Positions 16,615 to 25,524 are shown, counted from the first letter of the stretch. The stretch: 64,000 nt of DNA from Ewingella sp049889095 (GCA_049889095.1 JBLJFK010000001.1), one strand, 5' to 3'. Made by a program: numbers and translations. The notes: a model not told the origin generated them from the letters alone.

Positions 16615-18348
16615 TTACATCCGTTCGACTGTTTCGATACCCAGAGTATCTAACCCGGTCTTCAGCGTGCGCTGCGTTAACAGGGCCAGTTTCAGGCGGC
16701 TGTTGCGGCTGGTTTTATCTTCTGCATTCAGAATTGGGCAGTGTTCATAGAAGCTGGAAAAGAGGCCCGCAACGTCGTACAAATAGGTACACATGGTATG
16801 CGGTGTGCCTTCACGGGCTACCACGGTCAGGACTTCTTCGAACTGTAAAAGGCGGGTAGCCAGTGCGGCTTCGCGATCTTCACTAATCACTATTGGTTGC
16901 GTCAGGCTGTTGACGTCAATACCTGCGCGTTTGAAGATTGACGCTACGCGGGTGTAGGCGTATTGCATATACGGCGCAGTGTTGCCTTCAAAGGCCAGCA
17001 TGTTGTCCCAGTCAAATATGTAATCGGTAGTCCGGCTTTTTGACAGGTCAGCGTATTTGATAGCACCGATACCCACCGCATTGACTAACTTCTCAAACTC
17101 TTCGGCGTCTTTCAGCTCCGGATTTTTCTCGGTGATAAGCTTACGTGCGCGTTCTATCGCTTCGTCCAGCAGGTCAGACAGTTTCACCGTACCGCCTGAG
17201 CGTGTTTTGAACGGCTTGCCATCTTTGCCCAGCATCATGCCGAACATATGGTGCTCAAGCGCCACTGAGTCTGGAACATAGCCGGCTTTGCGGGCGATGG
17301 TCCAGGCTTGCATCAGGTGCTGATGCTGGCGGGAGTCGATATAATACAGAACGCGATCGGCACCCAGCGTTTCGTAACGGTATTTCGCACAGGCAATGTC
17401 CGTCGTGGTGTAAAGGTAACCCCCATCCTTTTTACGGATGATAACGCCCATCGGGTCGCCGTCTTTATTTTTATACTCATCAAGATAGACGACTACCGCA
17501 CCTTCACTGTCTACTGCCAGACCTTTGTCCTGCAGGTCAGACACGATGCCAGGAAGCATGTCGTTGTACAGACTTTCACCCATCACGTCGTCTTGTGTCA
17601 GTGTCACGTTCAGACGGTTATAAGTCAGTTGGTTCTGCGCCATGGTGACGTCAACCAGCTTGCGCCACATTTTTCGGCAATACTCGTCACCGCCCTGAAG
17701 TTTAACAACGTAGCCTCGTGCGCGAGCAGCAAACTCTTCATCTTCGTCATAGTTTTTCTTCGCAGCACGATAGAACTCTTCGAGGTCGGCCAGGTTCATG
17801 TCACCGGCGTGTTCGTTTTGTATTTTTTCCAGATAGGCAATCAGCATCCCGAACTGCGTACCCCAGTCACCCACGTGGTTGGCGCGGATCACTTTATGAC
17901 CGAGTAACTCATTGGTACGAACGGCAGCGTCACCGATGATGGTGGAGCGTATATGGCCAACGTGCATCTCTTTGGCGACGTTGGGTGCGGAATAGTCGAT
18001 GACGATAGTCTGTTGCTCAACCGGAGAAATGCCCAGCCTGGCATCTTGCAGTGCGCTGTCAGCGTTAGCGGCAACGAAGCCACGGTCGAGGAAAATATTG
18101 ATAAAGCCCGGGCCGGCAATTTCAACTTTGGAGGCGATACCGCTCAGATCTAACAGTTCAACGACTTTCTCAGCCAGTTGTCGTGGTGCCATACCCAGTT
18201 TTTTAGCCACTGACATTATGCCGTTAGCCTGATAGTCACCAAACTGTGCCTTGGCAGACTGACGGACCTGCGCTTCGCTATCAGCAGGCGCGCCTGCTGT
18301 GGTCATCGCCTGGCTGACTTTATCGGAAAGAAGTGCCTGTATATTCAC
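16615..18348 (-). CDS. argS: Arginyl-tRNA synthetase
   Basis: ArgRS charges tRNA-Arg with arginine; it is essential and cytoplasmic. It is a class I synthetase of 577 residues, the same length as in E. coli. The HIGH motif appears as HVGH in NVAKEMHVGHIRST near residue 130, and the degenerate KMSKS region is LGKDGKPFKTRSGG. The N-terminal Add-1 domain (MNIQALLSDKVSQA) and a C-terminal DALR anticodon-binding domain are complete, ending TLGIETVERM. Confidence 0.97.
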   Translation of the reverse strand: MNIQALLSDKVSQAMTTAGAPADSEAQVRQSAKAQFGDYQANGIMSVAKKLGMAPRQLAEKVVELLDLSGIASKVEIAGPGFINIFLDRGFVAANADSALQDARLGISPVEQQTIVIDYSAPNVAKEMHVGHIRSTIIGDAAVRTNELLGHKVIRANHVGDWGTQFGMLIAYLEKIQNEHAGDMNLADLEEFYRAAKKNYDEDEEFAARARGYVVKLQGGDEYCRKMWRKLVDVTMAQNQLTYNRLNVTLTQDDVMGESLYNDMLPGIVSDLQDKGLAVDSEGAVVVYLDEYKNKDGDPMGVIIRKKDGGYLYTTTDIACAKYRYETLGADRVLYYIDSRQHQHLMQAWTIARKAGYVPDSVALEHHMFGMMLGKDGKPFKTRSGGTVKLSDLLDEAIERARKLITEKNPELKDAEEFEKLVNAVGIGAIKYADLSKSRTTDYIFDWDNMLAFEGNTAPYMQYAYTRVASIFKRAGIDVNSLTQPIVISEDREAALATRLLQFEEVLTVVAREGTPHTMCTYLYDVAGLFSSFYEHCPILNAEDKTSRNSRLKLALLTQRTLKTGLDTLGIETVERM

Positions 18349-18366
18349 CGGATTACCTTATAACTG

Positions 18367-18436
18367 TATACCCATAAAACGCCGCGCCGCAGATGCGTTT
18401 GCCGCCTTCCTGCAACTTGGATGCTTTAGGGTAGGG
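18367..18436 (-). repeat. Degenerate copy A of an enterobacterial intergenic repeat
   Basis: Bases 18398-18436 read on the minus strand as CTACCCTAAAGC.. through AGTTGCAGGAAGGCGGCAA, a degenerate version of the left end of the repeat seen complete at 50365-50487. GTATACCC at 18366-18373 may be the other end, making this an internally deleted copy. Confidence 0.5.
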
Positions 18437-18636
18437 AACGTGGTTGTTTACTATTCATCCTGCTGCGGATGAACTGAAAAATGATGCGTGTTTATATCAT
18501 ATTAGCCTTGCGGAGTCAGTATTGCCGCATGAAGAGAACGGAGCAAAAACCTATTCTGCGGCATGTATCTGGCAACGTAATGAAAGCCTGTGTAAATTAG
18601 CCGCCGACAGTGATTACTAATAAGGAAATAGCTACC

Positions 18637-19206
18637 ATGTTGAAAATGAAACAGGTCACCGTGTTGGCAGACTTGGTCAACGATATGCCACGCTTTGTTG
18701 ACGCGCTAGCCTCATTTACTGAGAAATTGCAGCTCGATTTATCCGCCTATCACGCGGACCACATTTCGCTGCGCTGTCATCAGAACGCCACCGCTGACCG
18801 CTGGCGTGAAGGCCTGGCACAGTGTGCTACTTTGCTCAATGAAACCGAGATCAACGGTCGCCCTATTTGTCTGTTTTCACTGGATGAGCCGCTAAGCGTC
18901 GGGCCGTTAAGTATTGATTTGGTTGAGCTGCCTTATCCGGGGGGAAAACGTTATCCGCATGACGGCTGGGAACATATTGAACTGGTGCTGAGCGGTGGAG
19001 AAGAAGGGTTCTATGCCCGGGCACTGGAGCAACTGGCAGATCAAGCCTTAGTGGCACCGGGCATTAAATTAAAACAAAGTTTGCCAAAGGGTGAGTATGA
19101 GCGGTTACCGAACCCGACGCTGGCCATCACGGATGGTACGGTCACCATCAAGTTTCACCCGCACAGCCTGCGCGATATCGTGGCCAGTGAACAGGAAATA
19201 AATTAG
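18637..19206 (+). CDS. yecM: YecM family protein (VOC fold)
   Basis: A 189-residue YecM-family protein of the vicinal-oxygen-chelate superfamily; function unknown, metal-dependent enzyme suspected from the fold. Conserved segments ADHISLRCHQNATA, NGRPICLFSLDEP, GWEHIELVL and the TIKFHP-H segment near the end contain the histidines and glutamate likely to bind metal. The frame is open from 18610; the ATG at 18637 is preferred, with AAGGA 10 bases upstream. Its stop overlaps the 3' end of the convergent C-S lyase gene by 4 bases. Confidence 0.88.
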   Translation: MLKMKQVTVLADLVNDMPRFVDALASFTEKLQLDLSAYHADHISLRCHQNATADRWREGLAQCATLLNETEINGRPICLFSLDEPLSVGPLSIDLVELPYPGGKRYPHDGWEHIELVLSGGEEGFYARALEQLADQALVAPGIKLKQSLPKGEYERLPNPTLAITDGTVTIKFHPHSLRDIVASEQEIN

Positions 19207-20351
19207 CAGTCCAGGCCTGAAAGCGCGATGTCCATCCGGTCCAGTGCTTTTTCGAGCAGCGCCCGCTGGCAACCAAGGTTAATGCGCACAAACCGGGGGT
19301 TGCCAAAGTCAGCCCCGGAAGTAAAACCGACTCCGGCTTCTACAAAGAAGCGGTAAGGGTCTCCTACCGGCAGTGCAGAAGCGTCTATCCAGCCGAGGTA
19401 AGTCCCTTCAATTGGCAGCATCCGTAAACCGTGCATTGTATTGATGCGTCGGGTGACCAAATTCCGGTTGCCTCGCAGGTAGTCAAGTTGCTCTTCCAGC
19501 CATCTGGCGCCATCCCGATAGGCCGCAGTGGCGGCAACGTAGGCCAAAATGTTGACGTGAGGAACAATACCCTTTGCCGTATCCTGAAATTTCCTGCGCA
19601 GTGCTGCGTTGGGAATAATGGCCATCGAGGCGCCAAGTCCGGCCAGATTAAAGGTTTTTGACGGTGACATCAGGGTTATTGAGCGCTGCTCAGCATCCTC
19701 ATTCAGTGAGGCAAACGGAATATGTTGCAGGCCGGGCTCCAGTAACAAGTCACAATGTATCTCATCGGAACAAACCACCAGGTTGTTTTCCTGAGCGAAC
19801 GCCTGTTGCTGTAACAGCTCTTCCCTGCGATACACGGTACCGCCCGGATTATAAGGATTGCAGAGCATGAGCAGTTTTTCACTGCCGTCCAGTTGCAGGC
19901 TGGCGTCGTTTAAATCGACCACCCAACGTTGTTGCTGTTCTTTTACCAGGATGCTTTTAAATTGACGTCCTTCGGACTGGGCGGCCTGAACAAAAGGCGG
20001 ATAGATTGGTGAGGGCAGTAAACTGGCCTCTTGCCGGGTCGTATTCGCCCGAACAGCGACATTGAGCCCGCATACCAGTCCCGGCAGTGAGATAATCCAT
20101 TCCGGTTTGATTGACCATTGATAAAGATCGCTCATGCGTTGCACAAAAAGAGCAATCAGCTCGGGCGTCGTAAAACCATAGCCAAAAACGCCCTCGGCCA
20201 CGCGCTGCTGCAGTTCTGCAATCACCTGTGGGGGAGCTGTGAAGTCGGTGTCAGCCACCCAAAGAGGGATGACATCCTGTTCTTTATATTTATTCCACTT
20301 AACACTATCGCTGTGACTACGGTCTACCCATTGATCAAAATTGAGTGTCAT
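19203..20351 (-). CDS. MalY/PatB-family PLP-dependent C-S lyase
   Basis: A 382-residue fold-type I PLP enzyme of the MalY/PatB family, which cleaves cystathionine or cysteine to pyruvate and ammonia plus a thiol; acting as an aminotransferase is less likely. The PLP lysine is K232 in SPSKTFNLAG, the ring-nitrogen Asp is D196 in CSDEIHCDLLL, and CNPYNPGG is the usual Asn-Pro segment. The start at 20351 has GGAAAG upstream and gives the family N-terminus. It sits between yecM and cutC, a place where E. coli has no gene. MalY in E. coli also represses MalT; whether this one does cannot be judged. Confidence 0.82.
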   Translation of the reverse strand: MTLNFDQWVDRSHSDSVKWNKYKEQDVIPLWVADTDFTAPPQVIAELQQRVAEGVFGYGFTTPELIALFVQRMSDLYQWSIKPEWIISLPGLVCGLNVAVRANTTRQEASLLPSPIYPPFVQAAQSEGRQFKSILVKEQQQRWVVDLNDASLQLDGSEKLLMLCNPYNPGGTVYRREELLQQQAFAQENNLVVCSDEIHCDLLLEPGLQHIPFASLNEDAEQRSITLMSPSKTFNLAGLGASMAIIPNAALRRKFQDTAKGIVPHVNILAYVAATAAYRDGARWLEEQLDYLRGNRNLVTRRINTMHGLRMLPIEGTYLGWIDASALPVGDPYRFFVEAGVGFTSGADFGNPRFVRINLGCQRALLEKALDRMDIALSGLDC

Positions 20352-20463
20352 AGTTAACTTTCCAAAGCAGGTAATTGGGCGGGAATGCTCATGTTTAAGC
20401 CTACGCGACATGGCCCGTTACAGACAAGTGTTGTAGCATAATGCCGTTATCAGGAGAGATCAC

Positions 20464-21222
20464 ATGACTAAGTTAGAAGTGTGTTGTTATAGCGTCGACT
20501 GCGCGTTAACGGCTGAACAAGCGGGTGCCGATCGTGTTGAACTGTGCGCAAGTCAGGCCGATGGTGGTATCACGCCAAGCTACGGAACCTTAAAACTGAC
20601 AAGGGAGAAAGTCACTATCCCGGTGCATCCGATCGTTCGTCCTCGGGGCGGGGACTTTTGCTACAGCCAAAGCGAATTTGAAGTATTGAAAAGTGACGTG
20701 GCCTGTATTCGCGATCTCGGTTTCCCCGGTCTGGTCATCGGCATATTGGACTCGGAAGGGCACATTGATATACCTAAAATGTCTGAGGTGATGGCACTCT
20801 GCGGTGATCTGGCGGTGACATTCCATCGGGCATTCGACATGTGCCTTAACCCGAAGGTGGGACTGGAGCAACTGACGCAGCTGGGTGTTGCACGCATTCT
20901 GACTTCCGGCCAGCAGCAAAATGCTGAGGTGGGTTTGTCGATGTTACGGGAGCTGAATCAGCTGAGCCGTGGGCCAATCATTATGGCAGGTGCAGGTGTG
21001 CGTCTGACTAACTTGCAAAAGTTTGTCGACATCGGTTTGAGCGAGTTGCACAGCTCTGCCGGCCGTCAGGTACCGTCTCCGATGCGCTATCGTAAAGCTG
21101 GCGTGACGATGAGTTCTGATACCGATTTCGATGAGTTCAGCCGTTATTGTGTGGACGGGGATATCGTTGCGGCGATGAAAACGGCATTAGAATTTAGCGA
21201 TCAGTTGTCACGCACGGCGTGA
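20464..21222 (+). CDS. cutC: CutC family protein
   Basis: A 252-residue TIM-barrel protein of the CutC family. It was named for copper tolerance in E. coli, but that role has been disputed and its chemistry is unknown. Conserved stretches include EVCCYSVDCALTAEQAGADRVELCA, PIVRPRGGDFCYS, TFHRAFDMC and ILTSGQQQNA. The ribosome site AGGAGA precedes the ATG. It is divergent from the C-S lyase gene; in E. coli the order is cutC-yecM-argS. Confidence 0.92.
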   Translation: MTKLEVCCYSVDCALTAEQAGADRVELCASQADGGITPSYGTLKLTREKVTIPVHPIVRPRGGDFCYSQSEFEVLKSDVACIRDLGFPGLVIGILDSEGHIDIPKMSEVMALCGDLAVTFHRAFDMCLNPKVGLEQLTQLGVARILTSGQQQNAEVGLSMLRELNQLSRGPIIMAGAGVRLTNLQKFVDIGLSELHSSAGRQVPSPMRYRKAGVTMSSDTDFDEFSRYCVDGDIVAAMKTALEFSDQLSRTA

Positions 21223-21533
21223 AGCCCCATAGCCAATAAAAAGAGCTAACAGTGACAGGCTGTTAGCTCTTAGGAATAACCGAGTTATCCTCTGGTTCTG
21301 CGATGGCTGATTATTGATGACATGGACGGTACAGCGGCCTGCAGATGAAGAATCTGACATAAAAAAGCACGCTTTGAAGCCGACGATTTTTTTAAGGCTC
21401 AGCAGGTGCGAACTTCATCGTGCCGCGGGCAGTTTAAGTCGGCCCATCAGACTTTGTATAGATTCAATCAAGCCCATCAATAAATCAAAACCGATATGGC
21501 AAAAACGAGAGTGACCACTGAGGTTGAGAAGTC
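21223..21533. other. Gap between cutC and small lipoprotein
   Basis: A 311-bp non-coding stretch with the hairpin at 21241-21271 near its left end. The rest shows no recognisable gene or operator. Confidence 0.5.
21237..21271 (-). terminator. Terminator reading leftwards, after cutC
   Basis: AAGAGCTAACAG (21241-21252) pairs perfectly with CTGTTAGCTCTT (21260-21271), loop TGACAGG. The A-run lies on its left, so the U-tract is on the minus-strand transcript. It would stop leftward transcription from the small lipoprotein gene or shield cutC from antisense reading. Confidence 0.65.
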
Positions 21534-21752
21534 TTATTTTTCGATGATTGCCTGAATTTGATCGCGATTTACTTCGTGTACATTACCGCCTGCGTCCTTA
21601 TAAGTTACCAGTCCGGTTGATTTGTCGGTTTTTGGCTTTCCTTGAGTAACAATCATTTCGCCGCTTTTAGTTTGCATTACATAATCACTCGAGCAGCCAG
21701 CCAGTGTCATTGCGATGAACGAAACAGCCAAAAATGCGATAATTTTCTTCAC
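21534..21752 (-). CDS. YgdI/YgdR-family small lipoprotein
   Basis: A 72-residue lipoprotein of the YgdI/YgdR (DUF903) type; function unknown. Signal peptide MKKIIAFLAVSFIAMTLAGC ends in lipobox LAGC, so Cys20 is the predicted lipidated residue, followed by Ser-Ser. The mature part (YVMQTKSGEMIVTQGKPK, then YKDAGGNVHEVNRDQI) has the small SH3-like pattern of the family. The start is a GTG at 21752 with AAAGG upstream. It stands alone in the variable stretch between cutC and cmoB. Confidence 0.85.
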   Translation of the reverse strand: MKKIIAFLAVSFIAMTLAGCSSDYVMQTKSGEMIVTQGKPKTDKSTGLVTYKDAGGNVHEVNRDQIQAIIEK

Positions 21753-22139
21753 GTTAATTTACCTTTTATACTGTATTTACTAATAGAACCTAGCGTTTTT
21801 ATTTTCACACTTACCGATGAATAAAAACCGGATGAAGTATCATGCAGTATCTTTGTTAAATATTGTCTAAACACCCTGCATTCATGATGTCGCAATATTC
21901 GCTGTTTGTTGCTAAATAATCATGGCTCAAGCCGTGCGCTGCTGGGATGCGAAGACCTGCACAGAATGCATTCACGTTCTGAATAATTAAGAAACGCATA
22001 ATTTTTATCCATTTACCATTCAGTTGAATGGTAAATTAATTTTATTTTTTGGCATGACGGGAAGAAAGGCGTTTAAATATTAAACTAACTTTCTAACTCT
22101 GGGTATAATTACCAATTCCATTATGAGTAAGAGATGGCT
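21753..22139. other. AT-rich gap with palindrome and promoter-like -10
   Basis: A 387-bp AT-rich stretch. It holds the lipoprotein gene's promoter region on the left, a 12-bp perfect palindrome at 22011-22036, and a TATAAT at 22104-22109 that could start transcription of the broken small gene to its right (a weak TTAAAC lies 18 bp upstream). Confidence 0.45.
22011..22036. other. 12-bp perfect inverted repeat, 2-base loop
   Basis: ATTTACCATTCA, GT, TGAATGGTAAAT, followed by a T-rich run (22037-22050). As RNA it would be a weak AT-rich terminator; as DNA it has the form of a dimeric repressor site. Undecided. Confidence 0.4.
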
Positions 22140-22408
22140 ATGTTGAAGCAGATCCTATTTTAGGGTTGGTTTTGTGCGTTGCCTGGTTACGAATCACATC
22201 GTTTCGTTGGGTGAAGGAGGGGGTCTCTGACCAGCGAGAGAATATATTTAAACCGGATGCACTTACAGCATTACCGCCGAACTATGTTGTAAGTGGTAAG
22301 TACACATCGAAAGATAAGAAAACTAAATCCACCAATACTCGCTATTCCTTTAGTGATGCAAATGAAAGTCAGCGAGATATCCTTATTAAGGACTGCCTGT
22401 ATCGTTAA
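22140..22408 (+). pseudogene. Small membrane/secreted protein, probable frameshift
   Basis: Unrecognised small protein. From the ATG at 22140 (AAGAG seven bases upstream) the frame reads MLKQILF and then stops at TAG 22161. In the next frame, from 22160 on, it continues LGLVLCVAWLRITSF and runs open to 22408 (ending KDCLYR). One extra T in the run at 22158-22161 would join them into an 88-residue protein with an N-terminal hydrophobic anchor (ILFLGLVLCVAWL) and a polar, lysine-rich tail. So either a T was lost, or the assembly has a homopolymer error. A TTG at 22166 could start a shortened product but lacks a ribosome site. Confidence 0.4.
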
Positions 22409-22717
22409 AGGTTGATCTCAGATTGAAGTAAAAAATAAAGCCTCAACTCACTGATATTTCAAACAAACGCTTTTCAGTCTGCGAAGATGGGATCACCCGG
22501 AGTGACTCTAAAGCATATGTACTCCGTGTCTGAACGTTGATAGTTCTTACCCATGGTTCCCCCGGAAAAACATGGTGTTCATAAATGCAATTGGTTTTTT
22601 AATGCTCTAAAAACACATTAAACCGTTCAGTTACTCGCATTTTCCCAATGCTTTAGCTATCTTGAATGCAATGAATTACTTGTTTTTTTTTGGAGATTGC
22701 AATAGGTATTAATCCTA
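22409..22717. other. AT-rich gap before the two-CxxC protein
   Basis: A 309-bp non-coding stretch. GGTTT(TTT)AATG near 22593 can pair with CATTAAACC near 22616-22624, an imperfect hairpin. No gene seen. Confidence 0.4.
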
Positions 22718-22945
22718 ATGCGAACAATTATGCCTGATATGCAAATTTATTGTGATCACTGCGGGTGCGATCGCTTTACGGTGAATAAAACCAAACCGAT
22801 GGATGTGGCGGTGAACGCGCTGATCTGCCGTGCCTGCGGAACACCTACCGGCGCAGACAGCGTTGTCGTATTTACTGAACGCACCTGGTTAAGCCAGATA
22901 CCGGTCATTGATAACGCACCTCTTCGTGCCCTTCCGGTAGGGTAA
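22718..22945 (+). CDS. Small protein with two CxxC pairs (zinc-ribbon-like)
   Basis: A 75-residue protein I cannot name. Two cysteine pairs, C-D-H-C (residues 12-15, in IYCDHCGC) and C-R-A-C (37-40), about 21 residues apart, suggest a zinc-ribbon or zinc-knuckle fold. The tail is not special. Start is uncertain: ATGs at 22718, 22730 and 22739 are in frame; the first is listed, with a weak TAGG upstream. It is followed by a bidirectional terminator, so it is a single-gene unit in the slot between cutC and cmoB. Confidence 0.6.
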   Translation: MRTIMPDMQIYCDHCGCDRFTVNKTKPMDVAVNALICRACGTPTGADSVVVFTERTWLSQIPVIDNAPLRALPVG

Positions 22946-22981
22946 TGTCTTGAACAGGGTGTAGACAGGTTTGGAATACAT

Positions 22982-23014
22982 AAAAATGGCGGTTATATAA
23001 ACCGCCATTTTTTT
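22982..23014. terminator. Bidirectional terminator before cmoB 3' end
   Basis: AAAAATGGCGGTT (22982-22994), loop ATATA, AACCGCCATTTTT (23000-23012). A perfect 13-bp stem between the small zinc-ribbon-like gene and convergent cmoB. Confidence 0.85.
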
Positions 23015-23048
23015 GAGATTAGTTGACTAGCCGGAATAACGTCGATGC

Positions 23049-24020
23049 TTAAGGCTTGCGGGCGATCAGCAGTGCACGGCGCGGAGCCGGATACCCTTCA
23101 ATGGTTTTTGTCGGATCCTTCGGGTCGAGGAATTCGGCCAATGATTCGCTGGTCATCCAGTCAGTACGGTGCTGCTCTTCCACTGTCGTGACGCTGACGT
23201 CGGCAATACGCACATCGACAAAACCACACTTGATTAACCAGTCTTTCAGCGCTTCTGCTGAAGGAATGAAGTAAATATTGCCCATCTGCGCGTAGCGGTC
23301 ACCGGGAACCAAAACCTGCTGGCTATCTCCTTCCACGACCAACGTTTCCAGCACCAGTTCTCCGCCATTCAGCAGTTGGTTTTTCAACTGATACAGATGG
23401 TCCAGCGGAGAGCGACGATGGTACAGCACCCCCATCGAAAACACGGTATCAAAGGCATTAAGTTCAGGAAGTTGCTCAATGCCCAGCGGCAACAAATGCG
23501 CACGCTGATCGCCACCCAGTAGCTTGCGGACAGCTTCGAATTGACAGAGGAAAAGTTGCATCGGATCGATACCAATCGCCAGATGTGCGCCTGCACCAAT
23601 CATCCGCCACATGTGATAGCCGCTGCCACAGCCCACATCCAGAATGGTGCGGCCCGCCAGCGGTGAGATGTGTGGCAAAACACGATCCCACTTCCAGTCA
23701 GAACGCCATTCGGTATCAATCTCTACACCATAAAGCGAGAACGGACCTTTGCGCCATGGCATCAGGTTACGCAGCAGGTTTTCAACGCCTTCACGTTGGC
23801 CCTGCGGCAGATGCGCCAGCCTGCTGGCGCTGACGCTGTGCAAAAGATCCAGGTTTTCAGGCTGTAACAGCGGCAGACGCTCAACGGCGTTGAACCACAT
23901 CTTGAACTTGCCATGCAGTGACTCTTTCTGCCAGGCAGTTAATTGTGAGGGCAAGGTATTCAGCCATGGGCTGAGGGGACCTTTGGCAATGCGTTGATAG
24001 AAGTCACCAAATTCGATCAT
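23049..24020 (-). CDS. cmoB: tRNA U34 carboxymethyltransferase
   Basis: CmoB transfers a carboxymethyl group from carboxy-S-adenosylmethionine to 5-hydroxyuridine 34, giving cmo5U in the wobble position of several tRNAs. It has 323 residues, as in E. coli. The methyltransferase glycine loop is TILDVGCGSGYHMWRM and conserved segments include PWRKGPFSLYGVEIDTEWRSD and SMGVLYHRRSPLDHL. The ATG at 24020 overlaps the cmoA stop (ATGA), so it is coupled to the gene that makes its cofactor. A longer frame upstream is inside cmoA and is not used. Confidence 0.96.
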   Translation of the reverse strand: MIEFGDFYQRIAKGPLSPWLNTLPSQLTAWQKESLHGKFKMWFNAVERLPLLQPENLDLLHSVSASRLAHLPQGQREGVENLLRNLMPWRKGPFSLYGVEIDTEWRSDWKWDRVLPHISPLAGRTILDVGCGSGYHMWRMIGAGAHLAIGIDPMQLFLCQFEAVRKLLGGDQRAHLLPLGIEQLPELNAFDTVFSMGVLYHRRSPLDHLYQLKNQLLNGGELVLETLVVEGDSQQVLVPGDRYAQMGNIYFIPSAEALKDWLIKCGFVDVRIADVSVTTVEEQHRTDWMTSESLAEFLDPKDPTKTIEGYPAPRRALLIARKP

Positions 24021-24760
24021 TTTGCCTCTCCGGCTTTCACTGCAATGAGCGAACCAAAGTTGAAACACTGGAACCACACTTCGGCGTGCTCAAAGCCGGC
24101 CTGTTTTAACCGCGCCTTATGGACTTCAACTGAGTCTGTCAGCATCACATTTTCCAGCATGCTGCGTTTCTGGCTTATCTCGAGTTCGCTGTAGCCGTTG
24201 GCCCGCTTGAAATCGTGATGCATGTTGTAAAGCAGTTCACCGACGTTGGTATCTTCAAAATTGAATTTTTCCGACAGTACCAGCGCAGCACCGGGCCGCA
24301 TGCCCTGATATACCTGATTGAGCAGGCGCTGACGATCGTTTGGCAGCAGAAATTGCAGGGTGAAATTGAGCACGACCATCGACGCATTGCTCAGTTCGAC
24401 ATCAAGGATATCAGCTTCAATGACGTTCACTGGGGTATCGGCCCGGAACGCGTCGATGTGGCGACGGCAGCGTTCAACCATGGCAGGGGAGTTGTCGACA
24501 GCAATAATTTCACAACCCGCGACTTTAATATTACGACGCATTGAGAGCGTGGCGGCACCCAGCGAACACCCCAGGTCGTAGACCCGGCTGTCAGGCTGTA
24601 CAAAACGCTCGGCCAGCATACCAATCATCGAAATAATATTGGAATAACCCGGTACGGAGCGCTGGATCATGTCCGGGAAGACTTCGGCAACGCGCTCATC
24701 AAACGTCCAGTCGCCGAGTTTGTCTATCGGTGCAGAAAAAAGAGTATCGTGGTTAGCCAT
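24017..24760 (-). CDS. cmoA: Carboxy-S-adenosyl-L-methionine synthase
   Basis: CmoA converts S-adenosylmethionine and prephenate to carboxy-SAM, the donor used by CmoB. It has 247 residues. The SAM-binding region VYDLGCSLGAATLSM and the later AVDNSPAMVERC are visible, as is FTLQFLLPNDRQRLL. It begins MANHDTLFSAPIDKLGDWTFDERVAEVFPD-like, as the family does, and shares an ATGA overlap with cmoB downstream. Confidence 0.96.
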   Translation of the reverse strand: MANHDTLFSAPIDKLGDWTFDERVAEVFPDMIQRSVPGYSNIISMIGMLAERFVQPDSRVYDLGCSLGAATLSMRRNIKVAGCEIIAVDNSPAMVERCRRHIDAFRADTPVNVIEADILDVELSNASMVVLNFTLQFLLPNDRQRLLNQVYQGMRPGAALVLSEKFNFEDTNVGELLYNMHHDFKRANGYSELEISQKRSMLENVMLTDSVEVHKARLKQAGFEHAEVWFQCFNFGSLIAVKAGEAK

Positions 24761-24912
24761 AGTGCTGAGTCAGACCAAAAAGTGAAGGGGCGAAATTTTG
24801 AGGACATATTTTAACAGAGTCCATAGTTAGCAGATACCGATAAAATGTGCCGTTATTGCTTTAACACAAGGTTTCAGTGATTCTTTCCCGGCGCTTTGAT
24901 GCCAGCAAACTG

Positions 24913-25311
24913 TTACCAGCGAATATTTAAAAACTGCGACCACGGCAGATAAATAATATTCACCACCACCATGAGCAGCAGGGAAATATAAGTGGCGCCC
25001 ATTCCGTTGCGGCGCCAGGTGAATTCACGATTTTTCAAACCGTAATAGTGAAACAGGCGTCCAACGATCAGCATCAAGCCGCAGAGATGCACCATCCAGG
25101 CCTCAGCACCGTTCATTTCCATCATAATCAATAATAAGCAGCCGATTGGCAGATATTCCACCGCATTCCCATGCACTCGAATAGCGGTTTGCAACTCATA
25201 CAAACCACCGTCACCCGTGGAAATTCGATATTGCATACGCAGTCTGACCACATCAAAAGATAATTTAAGCAATAATACGGCGGAGAGCACGACATATAAC
25301 GCGCTGATCAT
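24913..25311 (-). CDS. yecN: MAPEG family membrane protein YecN
   Basis: A 132-residue inner-membrane protein of the MAPEG superfamily (membrane-associated proteins in eicosanoid and glutathione metabolism). Four hydrophobic helices are visible. The motif R-x-H-x-N-x-x-E in AIRVHGNAVEYLPIG and GRLFHYYG are typical. The bacterial members have no agreed function. GAGG precedes the ATG. It sits between cmoA and yecE in the same direction. Confidence 0.87.
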   Translation of the reverse strand: MISALYVVLSAVLLLKLSFDVVRLRMQYRISTGDGGLYELQTAIRVHGNAVEYLPIGCLLLIMMEMNGAEAWMVHLCGLMLIVGRLFHYYGLKNREFTWRRNGMGATYISLLLMVVVNIIYLPWSQFLNIRW

Positions 25312-25524
25312 TTTACAACCTCGATATTACAGGAGTAGTTAAGTGCCATGGCCACTTTATCTTGATACCGAAAAAATGGCCATGCAGGAAAACGCTCAGG
25401 CGATTGGAAAGTTTTGCCTGCAAAAATTCAGGACAATGATAACGACACAACAAATCACTGTCGCGACGAATAAAGAGATACGCCGAAAAAGCGCATCAAA
25501 AAGCGGGGGGGTGAAAAAGGTTGC

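Noticed and set aside
17308..17907. 199-codon open frame antisense to argS
   Set aside because: Its codons mirror the strongly conserved argS frame; a shadow, not a gene.
21314..21514. 66-codon open frame after cutC
   Set aside because: No ribosome site, no hydrophobic or domain pattern; left as non-coding.
22158..22166. Programmed -1 frameshift in the small gene
   Set aside because: No X-XXY-YYZ slippery heptamer or downstream structure; a lost T is simpler.
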